From: Marinobacter orientalis
GTDB taxonomy: Bacteria > Pseudomonadota > Gammaproteobacteria > Pseudomonadales > Oleiphilaceae
Direction: 5' to 3'
NCBI RefSeq assembly: GCF_004792665.1
Contig: NZ_SRZX01000001.1
Coordinates: forward strand, 1,240,001 to 1,304,000
DNA length: 64,000 bases
The number at the start of each line of letters is the position of its first letter. Position 1 is the first letter of the stretch. The translations under genes and the position numbers were made by a program. Shown here in pieces: positions 35,996-44,016 of this stretch. The notes beneath the pieces are model-generated. The model saw only the letters and a program-made list of their open reading frames with translations, was not told the origin of the DNA and did not search any database.

Positions 35996-36580
35996 ATGAA
36001 TACTGACAGTCATCGTAAAGAACTCCTGCGTAAGCTTTCCCGAAATCTCATGGTGTCGGTACCCGTGATGACGGTAGTGGCAATGGCAGGTGTATCGGCA
36101 GTATCCGAACATGGCCTGGGACTGATCCCTTCAGCCGAAGCAGCCCAGGGTGAAGCCGAGGGCGAAGCGAAAGGAGAAGGAGAAGGCGAGGCCGAGGGAG
36201 AAGGCGAAGGCGCTTCCGAAGCCATGAAAGAGGCGGTTCGGCGCCCTGAAGGGTATGAGCCCTATGACGGCGATGCCGAATCCCTGGCCAGGAAAGGGGA
36301 AGCTCTGTTCAATGACACATCCCTTTCCTCCAATGGCTTATCCTGTGCGACCTGCCATACCAACGGCGCCGGTTACGCTGATACCTTCTCCAACGAGTAC
36401 CCGCATTTCGTCGCCATGGGCAAAAGCGATTTCGGGATGGACAAGGTCCATCTGGATGAGATGGTCCAGATCTGCATGGCTGCTCCCATGGCAGCAGAGC
36501 CGCTGGACTGGGATTCCGAGGAGCTGGCTGCTCTGACCGAGTACATGCGCATCGAGCAGGAGAAATTCCGGAAGCGTTGA
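35996..36580 (+). CDS. c-type cytochrome with an EG-repeat tract
   Basis: Exported protein of 194 residues. Leader motif RKELLRKLSRN (residues 7-17) is at the same position as in the EG-repeat peptide. A hydrophobic segment (about 18-36) follows, then an alternating tract at 52-72 (Glu at nine positions, Lys59) that shares EAEGEAKGE with the peptide. A single-heme cytochrome c domain follows, with CATCH at 117-121 and Met residues near 161-165 as candidate sixth ligands. A GGAGAG site precedes the ATG. It would carry electrons in the periplasm or at the membrane; the tract may be an attachment or modification site. Confidence 0.82.
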   Translation: MNTDSHRKELLRKLSRNLMVSVPVMTVVAMAGVSAVSEHGLGLIPSAEAAQGEAEGEAKGEGEGEAEGEGEGASEAMKEAVRRPEGYEPYDGDAESLARKGEALFNDTSLSSNGLSCATCHTNGAGYADTFSNEYPHFVAMGKSDFGMDKVHLDEMVQICMAAPMAAEPLDWDSEELAALTEYMRIEQEKFRKR

Positions 36581-36651
36581 GGGAACCAGTTCATTGCCAT
36601 GATGAATGTGCAGATTGAATAGGATGTCGTAGGTCGACTGGAGGAAAACTG

Positions 36652-36795
36652 ATGAAGATGCAAGTCCGGACGTTTATGGTGTTAGGTATGTTGCTTCTGG
36701 TGGCCGCTCGCCGGGGCCTGACCCAGGAGAAAAACGGGTTTGATCTGAGTAATGCGCTGATACCGGTGGATGAGATTCTCAGTGGCGGGACACTA
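36652..36795 (+). pseudogene. Truncated DUF3179 protein gene (5' remnant)
   Basis: A good GGAGGAAAA site and ATG open a signal-like N-terminus (MKMQVRTFMVLGMLLLVAA) followed by NGFDLSNALIPVDEILSGG. That is the usual N-terminus of DUF3179 proteins, which normally continue with a PPRDGIPAL-like stretch and some 250-350 more residues. Here similarity stops at SGG, and the frame runs on antisense into the anti-sigma gene. I read it as the 5' stump left by a deletion. The cut-off point is approximate. Confidence 0.65.
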
Positions 36796-36824
36796 GGCGC
36801 TGAATTCAAGTCGGGAGAGGGTAA

Positions 36825-37085
36825 TCAGTCAGAGTTGCCGTTTCCCGAGTTTCGCGCATTCAGCGACTCGGTGACACGTTCGTCGATCCGGCGAACAAAC
36901 TCTTCGTCCACCTGCTGGCTGGAATGGGCGTTTATCAGGTCCACGCTGGCGCGGAGGTTGCCAATAAAAGTCCGGCAGTGCCCGCACATCATCAGGTGCA
37001 TCTTCACAGACACCCTATCCATGGGGCCCAGCTCGCCATCAATGTAATCGCTGGCGATACGGGCCAGATCCCGGCACATTAACAT
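36825..37085 (-). CDS. Anti-sigma factor, zinc-finger (zf-HC2) type
   Basis: Small protein of 86 residues with a zinc-binding anti-sigma domain: CRDLARIASDYIDGEL near the start, then HLMMCGHCRTFIGNL, giving the H-x3-C-x2-C ligands. No membrane segment follows, so it is a soluble sensor like ChrR or RsrA rather than a membrane anchor. It overlaps the end of the ECF sigma gene by seven bases, a translational coupling typical of sigma/anti-sigma pairs. Redox or metal loss at the finger would free the sigma factor. Confidence 0.85.
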   Translation of the reverse strand: MLMCRDLARIASDYIDGELGPMDRVSVKMHLMMCGHCRTFIGNLRASVDLINAHSSQQVDEEFVRRIDERVTESLNARNSGNGNSD

Positions 37086-37699
37086 TCACCTGTCTCCTGA
37101 AACGTCTCGACCATCAGAAAGATTTTTTGCCGTCCCCTATGAAGGAGCACCCGCAGGTTAGAGGCACTGACATCCAGAATGTTACACACATCTTCGGATT
37201 TGTGCTGGTGTGCCTCATAAAGCATCAGCGCGGATCGTTGCGTTTCCGGCAATGCGGCCAGATGTTGGTCAAGGCAGTCGCTGAGGGCGTCGTTTTCCAT
37301 CAGTGCCTGGGCGGACTCGTTGATTTTCAGGCTTGGAGGGGTGGCCCAGCGGCCATTGGGCGCAAAGCGATCGGCAAGTTCCGGATCCAGCGTCTCGGAA
37401 AAATCTGCGCTGACTTCCCGCTTTGCTTTGCGGAGGTGATTCTTGGCCCGGTTGGCCACAATACGGTGAAGCCACGTTTTCAGGCCGGACCGGCCCTCGA
37501 ATTTCTGTATGGCATCAATCACCGTCACCCAGCAGTCCTGGACGGTTTCTTCCGCTGCCGAGTGGTCCAGGTAGAAGCGGGCAACTGCCAGCATGCCCGG
37601 TGTGTATAAACGAACAGCTTTGCGAAAGGCAGACTGATTGCCGGATTTCAGGCCTTGGATGAGGATATCCTCGTCAGACTGATGTGTCGCGGTGTCCAT
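37079..37699 (-). CDS. ECF RNA polymerase sigma factor
   Basis: ECF sigma factor of 206 residues. Region 2 (about 25-95) includes ARFYLDHSAAEETVQDCWVTV and the LKTWLHRIVANRAKNHLR stretch. Region 4 (about 135-195) includes LPETQRSALMLYEAHQHKSEDVCNILDVSASNLRVLLHRGRQ. It is followed by its zinc anti-sigma, overlapping. Likely targets are the two genes with a CTGTAACAYCC-N12-GTGTC motif: the TTLL gene (motif at 32349) and the TVP38-flavoprotein gene (37853). I see no equal motif upstream of the sigma gene itself. Confidence 0.92.
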   Translation of the reverse strand: MDTATHQSDEDILIQGLKSGNQSAFRKAVRLYTPGMLAVARFYLDHSAAEETVQDCWVTVIDAIQKFEGRSGLKTWLHRIVANRAKNHLRKAKREVSADFSETLDPELADRFAPNGRWATPPSLKINESAQALMENDALSDCLDQHLAALPETQRSALMLYEAHQHKSEDVCNILDVSASNLRVLLHRGRQKIFLMVETFQETGEC

Positions 37700-37852
37700 T
37701 CCGTATACCCCCGGATCTCTGCGTTAGTGCGCTGTTATAAAGATGTTATTGGTCTTCGAGAACTGACTGGAGCATGGTATGTCCATGGTGGTGGCTCTAA
37801 GTTCCTGTGTTGATGAGTAAACGCTCAAAAAAAAGTTTAGACTGAAGCCGCT

Positions 37853-37877
37853 GTAACATCCAGCGCAGCTCCGTGTC
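37853..37877 (+). promoter_or_regulatory. ECF-type promoter motif upstream of the TVP38 fusion gene
   Basis: GTAACA, 14 bases, GTGTC, ending 43 bases before the ATG at 37921. It matches in sequence and spacing the motif at 32349-32373, and lies in the intergenic region shared with the ECF sigma gene. Confidence 0.6.
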
Positions 37878-37920
37878 TTTCAGGGCAACCCGTTTTCATT
37901 CTTGACCAATGGATTTAGTT

Positions 37921-40110
37921 ATGAACTCCAAAAAGCTCATTCTGCTGCTGATTATCGGTGCCGTGGTTGCGCTGTTTATCGGTTTCGGCGGTCCTGAGAT
38001 ACTGACCCTGGAAAACCTGCAGAAGCACCAGTCGTCGATTGAACAATGGATCAGTCAGAATCTGTTGGTGGCTGTGCTCGGCTTTGCCGCCATTTATGTG
38101 GTTGTCACTGCATTGTCGCTTCCCGGCGCAACCATCATGACGCTGGCTGGCGGTGCCTTTCTGGGCAACATTTATGGTTTGCTTGCTGTCTCTGTCGCTT
38201 CAACCATTGGTGCCTCGCTCGCCTTTCTGGTGGCAAGATTCCTGATGCGCGACACGCTGCGCAAGCGCTACGCGGCTACCGTCGCAAAAATGGACCGGGG
38301 CATCAGAAAAGACGGAGCGTTCTATCTGGCAACCCTGCGACTGGTGCCGGTGTTCCCCTTCTTCCTGATCAACCTGGCCATGGGCCTGACCGGCATGAAG
38401 TTGAGGACTTATGCGCTGGTGAGCTGGGTGGCGATGTTGCCGGGAACCTTTGTTTATGTGAACGCGGGGACCCAGCTTTCCCAGATTGAGTCCACTGGTG
38501 ACATCCTTTCCGCCGACCTGCTGCTGTCGTTCGCACTGCTGGGTCTGTTCCCGCTGATTGCCAAGTTCATTGTCGGCTTTATTCGCAAGCGCCGGGTGTA
38601 TGCCGGTTGGCAGAAGCCGGAGTCGTTTGATTACAATCTGCTGGTGATTGGCGGGGGCTCCGCCGGCCTTGTATCGGCCTACATTGCAGCCGCCGTCAAG
38701 GCCAGGGTGGCGCTGATCGAGAAAGACAGGATGGGCGGTGATTGCCTGAATACCGGTTGCGTGCCTTCAAAAGCACTGATTCGCAGCGCCAGGGCCGCGG
38801 ACACCATGCGCCATGCCAACCGCTATGGCCTGGAGTCTGTGCCGGTGAAAGGCTCGTTCAAAAACATCATGGACCGCGTCAAGGACGTGATTGCCAAGGT
38901 GGAGCCCCACGACTCGCCGGAGCGTTATCGCAAGCTGGGTGTGGACTGCATCTCCGGTAACGCCAGCTTCGTATCACCCTGGGAGCTGGAAGTTGTTCAT
39001 AATGATGGCCGCACCGAACGTCTGACTGCCCGCAGCATTGTGGTTGCCACTGGCGGCAAACCGGCAGTCCCCCCCATTCCGGGACTGGCGCAAATGGAGC
39101 CTTTGACTTCCGACAATCTCTGGTCGCTGGACACCCGGCCGGAGCGGTTGCTGGTGCTGGGCGGTGGGCCCATCGGCTCCGAGCTTGCCCAGGCCTTTGC
39201 ACGACTTGGCAGTAAGGTGACCCAGGTGGAGATGGGTGACCGCCTGCTGGCGAAGGAGGACAGTGATGTCGCTGACGTGGTCATGAAGCAGTTTGAGCGG
39301 GATGGTATCGACCTCAGGCTGAACCATGCTGCCAAAGAGTTTGCTGTCGAGGACGGCGAGAAAGTGGCGTACTGTGATCACAACGGTGAACGTGTCAGGA
39401 TCCCGTTTGATCAGGTTCTGGTGGCCGTGGGCCGTACCGCCAACACCAGGGGCCTGGGGCTGGAAAAGATCGGTGTCGAGCCCCTGTCCAACGGTACTGT
39501 GCCGGTGGAGGAAGACATGAGCATGCGCTTCCCCAACGTATTCGCCTGCGGCGATGTTGCCGGCCCCTATCAGTTTACCCATGCCGCCGCCCATCAGGCG
39601 TGGTACGCGGCTGTAAATGGTCTGTTCGGGCAGTTCAAACGCTTCCGGGTGGATTACCGGGTGATGCCCTGGGTGACCTTCACCTCGCCGGAAGTGGCCC
39701 GCGTGGGTCTCAGTGAAGCAGAAGCGAAGGAGAAGGGCATCGCCTACGAGCTAACCCGTTACGGCCTCGATGATCTGGACCGCGCCATTGCCGAGAGCGA
39801 GGATTACGGTTTCATCAAGATTCTCACCCCGCCGGGCAAGGACAAGATACTGGGTGCCGTGGTGGTGGGTATGCATGGGGGCGAAATCCTCGCGGAATTC
39901 ACCCTGGCCATGAAGCATGGCCTGGGCCTCAGCAAGATTCTGGGTACGATCCATCCCTACCCGACCTGGAATGAATCGGCCAAGTATGCTGCCGGCGAAT
40001 GGAAGCGTGAACACGCGCCACAGGGCATCCTCAACCTGCTTGAGAAGCTTCATGGCTGGCGCCGTGGCAGAAAGCCCCGGGACAAGGCCGTAAAAGAAGT
40101 GACAACGTAA
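37921..40110 (+). CDS. TVP38/TMEM64 domain fused to FAD-dependent disulfide oxidoreductase
   Basis: Fusion of 729 residues. Residues about 1-225 form a VTT membrane domain (SLPGATIMTLAGGAFLG, then LRLVPVFPFFLINLAMG). Residues about 235-720 form a class I pyridine nucleotide-disulfide oxidoreductase related to mercuric reductase and lipoamide dehydrogenase: VIGGGSAGLVSAYIAAAV, redox pair GGDCLNTGCVPSK, NAD motif VLGGGPIGSELAQAF, FACGDVAGPYQFTH and HPYPTWNE. The extra CC tail of mercuric reductase is absent. The start at 37921 is preferred to 37909. The ECF-type motif at 37853 lies upstream. The substrate may be a membrane-linked thiol or quinone, which is unproven. Confidence 0.9.
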   Translation: MNSKKLILLLIIGAVVALFIGFGGPEILTLENLQKHQSSIEQWISQNLLVAVLGFAAIYVVVTALSLPGATIMTLAGGAFLGNIYGLLAVSVASTIGASLAFLVARFLMRDTLRKRYAATVAKMDRGIRKDGAFYLATLRLVPVFPFFLINLAMGLTGMKLRTYALVSWVAMLPGTFVYVNAGTQLSQIESTGDILSADLLLSFALLGLFPLIAKFIVGFIRKRRVYAGWQKPESFDYNLLVIGGGSAGLVSAYIAAAVKARVALIEKDRMGGDCLNTGCVPSKALIRSARAADTMRHANRYGLESVPVKGSFKNIMDRVKDVIAKVEPHDSPERYRKLGVDCISGNASFVSPWELEVVHNDGRTERLTARSIVVATGGKPAVPPIPGLAQMEPLTSDNLWSLDTRPERLLVLGGGPIGSELAQAFARLGSKVTQVEMGDRLLAKEDSDVADVVMKQFERDGIDLRLNHAAKEFAVEDGEKVAYCDHNGERVRIPFDQVLVAVGRTANTRGLGLEKIGVEPLSNGTVPVEEDMSMRFPNVFACGDVAGPYQFTHAAAHQAWYAAVNGLFGQFKRFRVDYRVMPWVTFTSPEVARVGLSEAEAKEKGIAYELTRYGLDDLDRAIAESEDYGFIKILTPPGKDKILGAVVVGMHGGEILAEFTLAMKHGLGLSKILGTIHPYPTWNESAKYAAGEWKREHAPQGILNLLEKLHGWRRGRKPRDKAVKEVTT

Positions 40111-40118
40111 AACAAAGA

Positions 40119-40150
40119 AATGGCACCGGTAACGTAACGCCGGTGCCATT
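40119..40150 (+). terminator. Strong hairpin after the TVP38 fusion gene
   Basis: Perfect 11-base stem AATGGCACCGG/CCGGTGCCATT with a ten-base loop, nine bases after the stop. The downstream bases (GGTTTG) give only a short T tract. Confidence 0.6.
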
Positions 40151-40193
40151 GGTTTGTCCGTACAGACAGATTCACCGTAAACACGGAGCAGCT

Positions 40194-41156
40194 ATGCCCC
40201 TGACAGAAACCGCCGAAAGACGTATTCCCGCCGTGGAAGTGCTGGAACCCAGGGCCCGAGACAGCTGGACCCACACCCGCAACGGCGACCCGCGCGGCTA
40301 CATTGACTCGGATAGGCTCAAGGAACTGTGGATTCATACCGGCACCGCCTGCAACCTGGCCTGCCCATTCTGCCTTGAAGGCTCACATCCCGGCGACGGC
40401 CGTATTCCTGGCATGAAGCTGAGTGACGTGAAACCGTTTATCCACGAAGCCCTGGATATGGGAGTGGAACAGTTCTCCTTCACCGGCGGCGAGCCGTTTG
40501 TGATCAGGGATTTTATCAATATCCTGGATTACGCCAGTCACCACCGCCCGTGTTTCGTGCTCACCAACGCCACCGACCCGCTGCTGAAACGCCGCCACCA
40601 GGTATTGCCGCTGCTGGGCAATCCCTATCCGATCCATTTCCGCGTCAGCCTGGATTTCCCGGATCGCGCCCGCCACGACGTCGACCGCGGCGAAGGCAGC
40701 TTCGACAAGGCGCTTGAGGGTATTCGCTGGCTGGTGCATCAGGGCTTCAAGGTGTCCATTGCCCGCCAGACCGACCCGGACGAAATCCCTGCCAATGTGG
40801 AATCGGCTTTTCGCGGTATCTTCCGCGCATGGGGGATTCCGGAAACCCTGGCTTTCACGGCCTTTCCGGACCTGGGTACACCAGGCTCCGAGGACGGTAG
40901 CCCGGAGATTACTGAAACCTGCATGGAGAAGTATCCCACCAAAGAGGCCCGTTCCCATTTCATGTGTACCTATACCCGCATGCTGGTGAAGCGGGGCGAC
41001 CGGGTGCGGGTATATGCCTGCACTCTGGTGGATGACGACCCTGAGTACGATCTTGGGGGGACGCTGGCGGAGAGTATGGATGAGCGCATTATGTTGCGGC
41101 ATCACCGGTGTTTTTCCTGTTATCGGTTTGGGGCTAGTTGTTCGGCGCCTGGGTGA
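40194..41156 (+). CDS. Radical SAM protein with C-terminal cysteine cluster
   Basis: Radical SAM enzyme of 320 residues. The cluster motif is CNLACPFC (CxxxCxxC) at about residues 51-58, followed by FSFTGGEPF, the GGE motif that contacts SAM. The C-terminus has more cysteines (FMCTYTRM, YACTLVDD, then HRCFSCYRFGASC), consistent with an auxiliary SPASM- or twitch-type iron-sulfur cluster. The ATG at 40194 has a GGAG site. Substrate unknown. The next genes on the strand are a symporter and a phosphoesterase-like gene, separated from it by two long inverted repeats. Confidence 0.85.
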   Translation: MPLTETAERRIPAVEVLEPRARDSWTHTRNGDPRGYIDSDRLKELWIHTGTACNLACPFCLEGSHPGDGRIPGMKLSDVKPFIHEALDMGVEQFSFTGGEPFVIRDFINILDYASHHRPCFVLTNATDPLLKRRHQVLPLLGNPYPIHFRVSLDFPDRARHDVDRGEGSFDKALEGIRWLVHQGFKVSIARQTDPDEIPANVESAFRGIFRAWGIPETLAFTAFPDLGTPGSEDGSPEITETCMEKYPTKEARSHFMCTYTRMLVKRGDRVRVYACTLVDDDPEYDLGGTLAESMDERIMLRHHRCFSCYRFGASCSAPG

Positions 41157-41196
41157 TTTTCTTTTTTTTTAGGATTGCTTGCTTGGAGTTGGCGGC

Positions 41197-41283
41197 CTGG
41201 GGGTGGTGTTTTATTTCCTTGGGAAAAAGAACTCGCTGCGCTCAGACACCTTTTTCCTGGCGGAAATAAAACACCACCCCCAG
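41197..41283. repeat. Long inverted repeat with conserved loop, copy A
   Basis: Perfect 22-base arms (CTGGGGGTGGTGTTTTATTT... and its complement) enclose a loop containing ACTCGCTGCGCTCAGACACC. The loop is nearly identical to that at 58355-58440, but the stem differs. It follows the radical SAM gene and can act as a terminator. Confidence 0.85.
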
Positions 41284-41391
41284 ACCGCGGTAAATACACT
41301 GCCATTCGTTTGGTTAAAAGAAAAAGCAGGTTCTGACGGGGTTGCTATGCCTTAGGTGTCGGGGATGGCATGGCGACGTTGATGACAGAGG

Positions 41392-41494
41392 CAGTGGTGG
41401 AGGGGGTTCAAAAAATGTGGAGCGCCAGGGATGGCGCGACCAAGCCCCCCATGGATGGGTTCACGGGCGTTTTTTTGAACCCCCTCCACCACTG
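41392..41494. repeat. Long inverted repeat with two nested hairpins
   Basis: Perfect 24-base arms (CAGTGGTGGAGGGGGTTC... A6 and T6 ...) enclose a 55-base loop that itself contains GCGCCA-GGGA-TGGCGC and CCC-ATGGAT-GGG hairpins. The layout resembles a structured intergenic element or a bidirectional terminator. Confidence 0.8.
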
Positions 41495-41566
41495 ACTCAG
41501 GCACCCCAGCCCGAAGTAACCGAACCAGCCCCGGACTGCAAACAAAGAACGAGGACAGGACAGATA

Positions 41567-42982
41567 ATGAATTTTACGGAAGCCTCCCTGTTTTGGGGAT
41601 TTTTGGTGGTTTATGGGGTGGTGATGTATGTGTTGTCGCCCAGGAGCAGGAACGCCAATTCTTTTTACAAGGGAGCGGATGACGAAGGCAATCCGGTGGG
41701 GCAGTGGTCGCTGACGGCTAGCATTTTTATCAGCTGGATCTTTGCCAAGTCGGTGACCAATGCTGCCAACCTGGGTGCCGCCTACGGTGTGACCGGGGGG
41801 CTTGCCTATGCCAGTTACTGGCTGTCGATTCCGGTGGCCGGATACATTATTTACCTGATTCGTACGCAGACCGGTGCCCGTAGTCTGCAGGAATTCCTGA
41901 CGTCCCGTTTTGGGCGGCTTGCCAGTCTGGCGTTTGCGGCGGCCATTCTGATCCGGCTGTACAACGAGGTCTGGAGTAATACCGCTGTGGTTGGCGGTTA
42001 TTTCGGGTTGCCGGGGGAGTGGGAATACTATGGCGCAGCCATGCTGTTTACGGTGTTTACCCTGGCCTACAGCCTCAAGGGCGGTTTGCGGTCTTCGATT
42101 TTTACCGATGTGATCCAGACGTTTGTGTTTGTGTTCTTCGTCGGCGCGGTGCTGTTTCTGATCTTACCGGCCAACGATACCAGTGCCCTGCTCAGCAACG
42201 GCGAATTCAGGCTCAACGCCGGTGTTGACCTGTTGCTGGTGGCTCTGTTGCAGATGTTCAGCTATCCCTTCCACGACCCTGTGCTCACGGACCGGGGCTT
42301 CGTGAACAGGGAGAAGACCATGCTGAAGAGCTTTGTGGTGGCCGGGCTGTTGGGATTTGTGGCGGTGTTTATCTTCAGTCTGGTGGGTGTGCATGCGCGG
42401 CTGAACGGTATCGAGGCCATGGGCAATGCGCCCGCAGCGGTAGGGCAGTCTTTGGGTCTGGCGGCGCTGTTCTTTATGAGTGTGGTGATGATGACCTCCG
42501 CCGGCTCGACGCTGGATTCCACCTTCAGCTCGCTGGCCAAGTCGCTGGCGGTGGATCTGCCGCGGCTGGCGAAGCGGGCGAAAGAACGGTTGCCCAGTGT
42601 GCGTGTGGGGGCGGTGATCATGATTGTCTTCGCATTTCTGGGCAACCTGCCGATGTTTGCAGGCACCGACATCCTCAAGGCCACGACCATCTCCGGCACC
42701 ATGGTGATGGGGCTGGCGCCGGTGTTCCTGTTCTATGGGTTTACGCGCTGGTCGCCCTGGAGTTTCCACCTGAGTTTCTGGACCGGCCTGGGGTTGGGCT
42801 TGTTGCTGGCCACGGGTCTGATCCCATCGAGCTGGGCTATAGGTGACGGAGCCTACGCGATGCTTCTTGGCGTGAATGCCTATGGCTTCCTGATCTGTAC
42901 CGCCGGGTTCTTCCTGCCCCTGGCGGCTCGCAGGCTGGCCGGGCGCACGCTCGCGACCGGCGAGGCTTGGAAACTGCCATGA
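41567..42982 (+). CDS. Sodium:solute symporter family protein
   Basis: SSS-family transporter of 471 residues with about 12 hydrophobic segments. It starts MNFTEASLFWGFLVVYGVVMY after an AGGACA site; the 75-residue upstream extension in the open frame covers the inverted repeat and is rejected. Family features include the GQWSLTASIFISWIFAK region and DPVLTDRGFVNREKTMLKSF, with Na+-site-like SSxDS variants in SAGSTLDSTFSSLAKSL. The substrate is unknown. Its stop overlaps the next gene's start in ATGA, so the two are translationally coupled. Confidence 0.87.
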   Translation: MNFTEASLFWGFLVVYGVVMYVLSPRSRNANSFYKGADDEGNPVGQWSLTASIFISWIFAKSVTNAANLGAAYGVTGGLAYASYWLSIPVAGYIIYLIRTQTGARSLQEFLTSRFGRLASLAFAAAILIRLYNEVWSNTAVVGGYFGLPGEWEYYGAAMLFTVFTLAYSLKGGLRSSIFTDVIQTFVFVFFVGAVLFLILPANDTSALLSNGEFRLNAGVDLLLVALLQMFSYPFHDPVLTDRGFVNREKTMLKSFVVAGLLGFVAVFIFSLVGVHARLNGIEAMGNAPAAVGQSLGLAALFFMSVVMMTSAGSTLDSTFSSLAKSLAVDLPRLAKRAKERLPSVRVGAVIMIVFAFLGNLPMFAGTDILKATTISGTMVMGLAPVFLFYGFTRWSPWSFHLSFWTGLGLGLLLATGLIPSSWAIGDGAYAMLLGVNAYGFLICTAGFFLPLAARRLAGRTLATGEAWKLP

Positions 42983-43929
42983 ACGAAGGTCGAAGCTGCC
43001 CTCTGGCCTATCGATACCGGCCCTCCGAGTTGTGCCGGAAACCCCGCCAGGTGTCAGAAGATGTGCTCTACATTATCGGTGGGCTCTACGGGAACCCTTA
43101 CGCGCTTGATGAAATTGAGCGGATGGCGCTTGCGGAGGAGCGGCAGGGGCGCAGGGTGAGGCTGGTTTTCAATGGGGATTTTAACTGGTTCAATGCCAGC
43201 GACAGCCTCTTCCGCGAGATCAACAGCCGCGTGCTGAAGCATATGGTCAGCCTGGGTAATGTGGACTATGAACTGGCCAATCCGAATGATGGCGCGGGTT
43301 GCGGCTGTGCCTATCCGGACTTTGTTGATCAGGGCGTGGTGGAGCGCTCCAATACCATCATGGAGCGGCTGCAGCGCGTGGCTGGCAACCATCCGGATAT
43401 CCAGAAACGGCTCCGCCTTCTGCCCCGCTATCGGTGCCTGTTGTTTGGAGGCCTAAAGGTTTTGGTGGTGCATGGTGATCCTGAGTCCCTCGCCGGATGG
43501 GGACTGGCACGTGAATCCTTTGTGGCGGGCAATCAGTTGAAGCTTGCGGAGTGGTTTGTTGAGTCCGGTGCCGATGTGATTGCCTCCACCCATACCTGCC
43601 TGCCTGTGCTCTGGTCGGGAACCGTGGAGGGGCGCAGCTGTATTGTGGCGAACAACGGCTCTGCGGGTATGGGTAACCTGGCGCAGGACCCGCGGGGCCT
43701 GATTACGCGCATTGGTTTGAGAGGTCCTTTGGCTGAGCCTGTTGCCGGTCTTGATGGGAGAGGATTGAGCGTATCCCTGATGCCCGTAGCCTACGATCTC
43801 GATGCCTGGCTGCCCCGATTCGACCAGCTATGGCCTTCCGGCTCGGCAGCAGCAGAATCCTACCGTAAGCGGATAGCAGGTGGAACGTCCCTGACCCCTG
43901 GCAGCGTGGATTTTCCTTACACTGTTTAA
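42979..43929 (+). CDS. Metallophosphoesterase-like protein with altered metal site
   Basis: Protein of 316 residues with a calcineurin-like fold. The usual first ligands DxH are lost: IIGGLYGNPYALDEI stands where SDIHGN is expected. VFNGDFNWF keeps the GD, LVVHGDPES keeps a His, and ASTHTCLP replaces GHTH. Where GNHD normally falls it reads NPNDGAGCGC, rich in Cys. It may bind a different metal or an iron-sulfur unit, or be non-catalytic. It overlaps the symporter stop (ATGA). With the radical SAM gene upstream this makes an uncharacterised set. Confidence 0.72.
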   Translation: MNEGRSCPLAYRYRPSELCRKPRQVSEDVLYIIGGLYGNPYALDEIERMALAEERQGRRVRLVFNGDFNWFNASDSLFREINSRVLKHMVSLGNVDYELANPNDGAGCGCAYPDFVDQGVVERSNTIMERLQRVAGNHPDIQKRLRLLPRYRCLLFGGLKVLVVHGDPESLAGWGLARESFVAGNQLKLAEWFVESGADVIASTHTCLPVLWSGTVEGRSCIVANNGSAGMGNLAQDPRGLITRIGLRGPLAEPVAGLDGRGLSVSLMPVAYDLDAWLPRFDQLWPSGSAAAESYRKRIAGGTSLTPGSVDFPYTV

Positions 43930-44016
43930 TCCATTTGTCACTGGCCTGCGCCATAATCCGGTCTATTATTAAAGAACGGACGGTGGCTCCTGCGGGCGCA
44001 CTCCCGTAAGCACGAC

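Larger units (their letters stand above)
41157..41566. other. Gene-free interval with two long inverted repeats
   Basis: About 410 bases between the radical SAM and symporter genes. It holds a T-rich tract at 41162-41170 and the two hairpin elements listed separately. The symporter's open frame extends upstream through the second element, but that part has no family similarity. Confidence 0.7.

Noticed and set aside
41342-41566. 75-residue N-terminal extension of the symporter
   Set aside because: It translates the nested inverted repeat, lacks family similarity, and a good start with AGGACA lies at 41567.
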